DNA of 9,862 nt from an uncultured Myxococcales bacterium (lineage in GTDB: Bacteria > Myxococcota_A > Bradymonadia > UBA7976 > UBA1532). The first letter of the stretch is position 1. Each line of letters opens with the position of its first letter. The stretch lies in NCBI GenBank assembly GCA_937896275.1, contig CALBMW010000626.1, forward strand, positions 1 to 9,862. Direction: 5' to 3'. The position numbers and the translations under genes are program-made. Positions 6,844 through 9,862 of the stretch are shown here, in pieces. The notes below the pieces were generated by a model, which worked only from the letters and a program-made list of their open reading frames with translations, had not been told where the DNA came from and did not search any database.

Positions 6844-7552
6844 GCCGGTCGGCGCCGAGTCGGTCGGTGCCGAGTCGGTCACGGACGGGCGGCGCCGCGC
6901 CGAAGGTCGCCGCCGGCACCCAGCGCGCGGTCGTCCAGGCGAACACCGCGTAGGTGATCGCCCACGCGCCGACCACGTCGATGGTGTAGTGCAGCCGCGA
7001 GACGAAGACGACGACCACCACCGCCGCGTGCGCCGCGAGGGCCACCCCGCCCAGGCGGCCGAGCGGGCGGCAGTACAGGTACAGCAGGAAGGTGGTCGCG
7101 GTGTGCCCCGAGAAGAACAGATCCTTGGTCAGGTGCACCGCGGCGGCGCCGTCGGTCAGGGTGGGCAGCGGGTTGACCAGGTTCAGCCACGCCGCGAAGC
7201 CCTGCGCGAGATCGAGCCCCGCGTTGGCGTCGGGGCCATCGATGGGGCCCAGCGCGGTGAGGTTGATGGTCACGCCACGCAGGAGGCTGAGCAGCCCCCC
7301 CACGTAGAGAAAATGCACGAAGCGGGCGCGGTCGCGCCGCCAGAGCGCGAGCGCCACCGGGGCGTAGAGCGCCAGCCACAGGTGGTAGTTGTACGCCGAG
7401 ACCCAATCCAAATACGGTGTGACGCTCAGGACGGCGTCGGTCAGGCGTGGTGCGGGCCGCGACTCGTTGAACAGCGCCAGGGCGAGCATCGAGGCGTGAC
7501 ACGCATAGCGCCAGGCGAGCGCGGGCAGGATCCGGTCGGGCGGGCGCGGCAT
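6827..7552 (-). CDS. PAP2 / sphingomyelin-synthase-like integral membrane protein
   Basis: The 241-aa polytopic protein has hydrophobic segments near residues 16-28, 56-71, 80-101, 147-161 and 168-210. It carries the motif set of the sphingomyelin synthase / inositol-phosphorylceramide synthase branch of the lipid phosphate phosphatase superfamily: LLRGVTINLTALGP (88-103), DLFFSGHT (H150) and RLHYTIDVVGAW (H188, D192). H150, H188 and D192 would form the catalytic triad for phospho-headgroup transfer or hydrolysis at the membrane. Whether it transfers a headgroup or simply dephosphorylates a lipid cannot be read from sequence. The start is uncertain: ATG 7552 is given, ATG 7561 would add three residues, and neither has a good ribosome-binding site. 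The C-terminus ends in an Arg/Asp tail encoded by a tandem repeat. It converges on gcdH and diverges from the protease gene. Confidence 0.72.
   Translation of the reverse strand: MPRPPDRILPALAWRYACHASMLALALFNESRPAPRLTDAVLSVTPYLDWVSAYNYHLWLALYAPVALALWRRDRARFVHFLYVGGLLSLLRGVTINLTALGPIDGPDANAGLDLAQGFAAWLNLVNPLPTLTDGAAAVHLTKDLFFSGHTATTFLLYLYCRPLGRLGGVALAAHAAVVVVVFVSRLHYTIDVVGAWAITYAVFAWTTARWVPAATFGAAPPVRDRLGTDRLGADRLTRRR
6846..6880. repeat. 15-bp tandem repeat at the convergent gene ends
   Basis: Two adjacent 15-bp units (6846-6860 and 6861-6875) differ at one position (C or T), and five matching bases of a third copy follow (6876-6880). The unit begins CGGTCGG and ends GCCGAGT. In the minus-strand PAP2-like gene it encodes the near-repeat DRLGTDRLGADRLT just before the stop. 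Its length is a multiple of three, so copy-number change would lengthen the tail by five residues without a frameshift. Confidence 0.6.
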
Positions 7553-7608
7553 GGCCGGCATGGTGCACGCGATGGCCGCCGAGATCACGGATGACGAACG
7601 GAGCGTCG

Positions 7609-8625
7609 ATGCAGATCCCAGGGAGCCTCCGCGCGCCCCGCCCTGGTGGCGCGGTCCGTCGCGCCCTGCTCTGCGCCATCGGCTTCGGTGCGGTGCTCGG
7701 CGCGCCGGCCGCGCGCGCCCACGACCTCGATCCAGCCGTCTATCACGCCGTGGCCGCGGCATCGCTCGAGATCATCGTCGACGGCCACCTGGCGGGCTCG
7801 GGGGTCGTCGTCGACCCTGCGGGCTGGGCGCTCACGGCGGGCCACGCGGTGATCGGCGCCCACGGGAAGGTCGAGGTCCGCTCGGCGGTGCTCGCGCGCA
7901 CGGTGGTCGAGGTGACGGCGCTCGACCGCGGGCACGATCTGGCGTTGCTGCGGCTGCCTCGGCGCGACATGCCCTACGTCGCCGCGCCCCTCGCCGACGC
8001 GCTGCCCCCGGTCGGCACCCAGGTCTTCCTGATCGGCGCGCCGCTGTTCCGCCACGAGGTGCTGTTCTCGGGCCACGTCGCCCGCGATGGCCTGACCTTC
8101 GAGTATCGGCCCGACCAGGGTCACTACATGCAGGTCGCGCTGCTGGCCGCGGCCTCGCCGCTGGGCACCTCGGGGGGCCCCTGGTTCGATCGGAGCGGCC
8201 ACGTAATCGGGATTCAATCCGGCTACATACGCGACGGGAACGTGCCGGTCGGCGTCGCGCAGATCGGGCCGACCCGAGCGGTGAGAGCGCTGGCGACCCG
8301 GCGCACCCGGGCGCAGACACCCTCGATCGGGGTGGCCCTCGAAGAGCTCTGGGAGCACCCGGCCGACGTGGTCGCGCGCTACCCTGCCGGCGCCCAGGGG
8401 ACGCTGATCGTGCGCCTCTCGCCCGACGGCCCCGCCGAGCGCGCCGGCGTCCGCCCGATGGATCTCGTCACCCACGTGGACGACGCGCCGGTGACGCTGC
8501 GCGACGAGGTGCTCGGGGCGATCTGGCGCCGCCCGCCCGGCGCGATGGTACGCCTGCGCCTGTGGCGGCCGGGTGAAGGCGCGCGGGACGTGACGCTCAC
8601 CACGATCTCGCTCGAGGGGGGCTGA
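7609..8625 (+). CDS. Secreted HtrA-like serine protease with C-terminal PDZ domain
   Basis: The 338-aa product starts with a signal peptide: a basic region, a hydrophobic core (ALLCAIGFGAVLGA) and an Ala-x-Ala-like site before HDLDP, so it acts in the periplasm or outside the cell. The trypsin-like S1C domain has the full triad: TAGHAV (H79), RGHDLALL (D110) and GTSGGP (S188; most HtrA proteins have GNSGGP). A PDZ-like domain follows, roughly residues 240-335, with SPDGPAERAGVRPMDLVTHVDDAPV, a typical substrate-binding or regulatory module. One protease and one PDZ domain resemble DegS/HtrA-type quality-control proteases, although no membrane anchor is visible apart from the signal. ATG 7609 is favoured because GGAG lies 5 nt upstream; ATG 7591 would add six residues with weaker support. 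The gene is divergent from the PAP2-like gene with under 60 bp between starts. Confidence 0.82.
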   Translation: MQIPGSLRAPRPGGAVRRALLCAIGFGAVLGAPAARAHDLDPAVYHAVAAASLEIIVDGHLAGSGVVVDPAGWALTAGHAVIGAHGKVEVRSAVLARTVVEVTALDRGHDLALLRLPRRDMPYVAAPLADALPPVGTQVFLIGAPLFRHEVLFSGHVARDGLTFEYRPDQGHYMQVALLAAASPLGTSGGPWFDRSGHVIGIQSGYIRDGNVPVGVAQIGPTRAVRALATRRTRAQTPSIGVALEELWEHPADVVARYPAGAQGTLIVRLSPDGPAERAGVRPMDLVTHVDDAPVTLRDEVLGAIWRRPPGAMVRLRLWRPGEGARDVTLTTISLEGG

Positions 8626-8656
8626 GGTGGCGGGACAGCGCGCGGTCGGCGGGGGA

Positions 8657-8686
8657 CTGAAAGGGACGGCGGCGTTTTGTTAGAGT
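8657..8686 (+). promoter_or_regulatory. Putative promoter of the methyltransferase gene
   Basis: Within the 86-bp spacer after the protease gene, an AT-richer island contains CTGAAA (8657-8662) and TAGAGT (8681-8686) separated by 18 nt, each matching the sigma70 consensus at 4 of 6 positions. GTTTTGTTAGAGT stands out from the surrounding G+C. Transcription would start near 8693, about 19 nt before the GTG. Confidence 0.3.
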
Positions 8687-8711
8687 CCCGCCCTTTGGCT
8701 GCGGAGGCGCC

Positions 8712-9767
8712 GTGAAAGACCTGCTCGAGATCCTGGCCTGCCCCGTGTCCGGTCAGCCCTTGCACCTCACCGGCGGCGCCGACGAGGGCATCCTGACCAC
8801 CCCCGACGGCGCCCACGTCTACCCGGTGATTGGCGGCATCCCGCGCATGCTGCCGCCTGACCTGCTGGCCCCCTTCCTGCGCACCGCCTTTCCGGACTTC
8901 GTGAAGCGCTGGCCGCAGATCGCGCCTGGCCTCGAGGGCGTGCCAGACCCCGAGCCGGAGGTGCTCGATACGCTCACGGCGTACAGTCACCAGCACGTCG
9001 AGCTCGCGGACGGCGAGAAGCTCGAGGACGACTGGCGCGCCACCTGGGACCGCTTTCAGCCGGGGCTGCCGCCGACCGCCTTCGCGCGGCAGGTGGTGCT
9101 CGAGGTGGGCTGTGGCGACGGGCGCCACGCGTGGGTGGTCGCCGAGCACGCGCGCCTGATGGTGGGCCTCGATCTGTCCCGCGGCGTCGAGCTGGCCGCC
9201 CGCCGCGACGCCCGCCCCAACCAGCGCTTCGTGCAGGGCGATCTTCGCCGGCCCCCGTTTCGCCCCGGCGCCTTCGACGCCCTGTACAGCAACGGCGTGC
9301 TCCACCACACGCCACACCCCAAGGCCTCGTTTTGCGCGGTTGTCCCGCTGGTGCGCCCGGGCGGCCTGGTGTCCGTCTGGGTCTACGGGCTCGACGACAT
9401 GCGCTGGTCCTACCGGGTGAGCCACCTGACCTGGCTGCGGCCGTTGACCAACCGCCTGCCACGCCCGGCGCAGATGGCCGTGGCCGCCGGGCTCACCGCC
9501 GGGGTGGAGGCGGCGCTCTGGACGCCCACCCGCGCGCTGCGCGCCGTCGGCCTGCGAGGTCTCGCGCAGCGGCTGCCCTACCACGACGCGGCCGGCCGCG
9601 ACTGGCGCTACAAGCTCCGGCGCATGTTCGATCGCATCAACCCGCCCATCACGCACTACATCTCGCAGGCCGAGCTGCGCGACTGGTTCGTGGGCTTCGA
9701 CGAGGTCGACGTCATCAACGCCGACGGGCAGGGCTGGACGGGGCGGGGCCGCCGCCCGGCCGCTTGA
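8712..9767 (+). CDS. Trm112-like N-terminus fused to a class I SAM-dependent methyltransferase
   Basis: The 351-aa protein has two parts. Residues 1-50 resemble Trm112/YcaR (LLEILACPVSGQPL and YPVIGGIPRMLP), a small zinc-ribbon fold that often accompanies methyltransferases. Only one Cys of the usual CPxC pair is kept (C10; the second position is S13), so zinc binding is probably lost. From about residue 125 a Rossmann methyltransferase begins, with motif I VLEVGCGDG (129-137), the acidic post-I strand VGLDLS, the motif II region GDLRRPPF, and FDALYSNGVLHHTPHP followed by LVRPGGLVSVWVYG. The last ~120 residues form a helical extension ending in a domain like those of bacterial small-molecule or lipid methyltransferases. 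GTG 8712 has GGAGG 4 nt upstream. The substrate is unknown; no neighbouring biosynthetic gene points to one. Confidence 0.8.
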   Translation: MKDLLEILACPVSGQPLHLTGGADEGILTTPDGAHVYPVIGGIPRMLPPDLLAPFLRTAFPDFVKRWPQIAPGLEGVPDPEPEVLDTLTAYSHQHVELADGEKLEDDWRATWDRFQPGLPPTAFARQVVLEVGCGDGRHAWVVAEHARLMVGLDLSRGVELAARRDARPNQRFVQGDLRRPPFRPGAFDALYSNGVLHHTPHPKASFCAVVPLVRPGGLVSVWVYGLDDMRWSYRVSHLTWLRPLTNRLPRPAQMAVAAGLTAGVEAALWTPTRALRAVGLRGLAQRLPYHDAAGRDWRYKLRRMFDRINPPITHYISQAELRDWFVGFDEVDVINADGQGWTGRGRRPAA

Positions 9768-9840
9768 GAGCCTCCCCACAAAATCGCTCCGCGTCGCGCA
9801 GCACCGCCCTGCCGGCCGATGCCTGCGTTGGAAAGCCTTC

Positions 9841-9857
9841 GAATACCCCGGGTATTC
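9841..9857. repeat. Perfect 8-bp inverted repeat in the terminal intergenic region
   Basis: GAATACCC and GGGTATTC are exact reverse complements around a single central C. The element lies 73 bp after the methyltransferase stop in non-coding DNA that runs off the window, so any larger repeat cannot be judged. It has no downstream T-tract within view. Candidates are a regulator operator, a dispersed REP-like palindrome, or part of a terminator. Apart from this, 9768-9862 shows no gene. Confidence 0.45.
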
Positions 9858-9862
9858 CTGCA

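Noticed and set aside
5638..6882. A 414-codon minus-strand open frame across gcdH
   Set aside because: It is an antisense shadow of a highly conserved dehydrogenase, and its composition has no recognisable motif.
8653..8689. GGGACT/AGTCCC inverted repeat around the methyltransferase promoter as an operator
   Set aside because: Six-base arms separated by 25 nt are expected by chance in such G+C-rich DNA.
8379..9779. A 466-codon minus-strand open frame across the protease end and methyltransferase
   Set aside because: It covers two unrelated real genes and their spacer, and its product is repetitive in His/Gly/Arg/Val; it is a composition artefact.

Overview
This is a very G+C-rich window that reads as chromosomal DNA from a member of the Myxococcota (myxobacterial, former Deltaproteobacteria lineage). 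The best taxonomic clue is the first, truncated gene. It ends in an Asp/Ala/Gly-rich spacer, a Cys-Asp-Cys motif, a Gly/Ser linker, a short hydrophobic stretch and an Arg5 tail, which is the MYXO-CTERM surface-sorting signal.

Layout, left to right: (1) the 3' end of a MYXO-CTERM surface protein (+). (2) A membrane-associated calcineurin-like metallophosphoesterase (+). (3) Facing it, a two-gene minus-strand module that looks like a Septu (PtuA/PtuB) antiphage system. The HNH nuclease gene is intact, but the ATPase gene is frameshifted and has lost the segment that should carry the ABC signature and Walker B, so the module appears to be decaying. (4) Reading away from that module, a tightly overlapped + strand operon of three genes: a benzoate-CoA-ligase-family enzyme, a creatininase-family metallohydrolase and a glutaryl-CoA-dehydrogenase-type acyl-CoA dehydrogenase. 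(5) Converging on it, a minus-strand PAP2 / sphingomyelin-synthase-like membrane protein. (6) Divergent from that, a secreted HtrA-like serine protease with a C-terminal PDZ domain. (7) A Trm112-like/SAM-methyltransferase fusion. (8) About 95 bases of non-coding DNA that run off the window and contain a perfect inverted repeat.

The most coherent unit is the ligase-hydrolase-dehydrogenase operon. Overlapping start and stop codons (8 nt and 4 nt) imply translational coupling and a shared catabolic route in which an aromatic or related acid is activated to a CoA thioester, an amide-type bond is opened, and a glutaryl-CoA-like intermediate is oxidatively decarboxylated. The ring or amide chemistry in the middle is inference. 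The most unusual locus is the broken Septu-like pair. The remaining genes look like ordinary envelope or housekeeping genes, with a few odd architectural features noted under findings. No tRNA, rRNA, CRISPR array, transposase or reverse transcriptase was seen.
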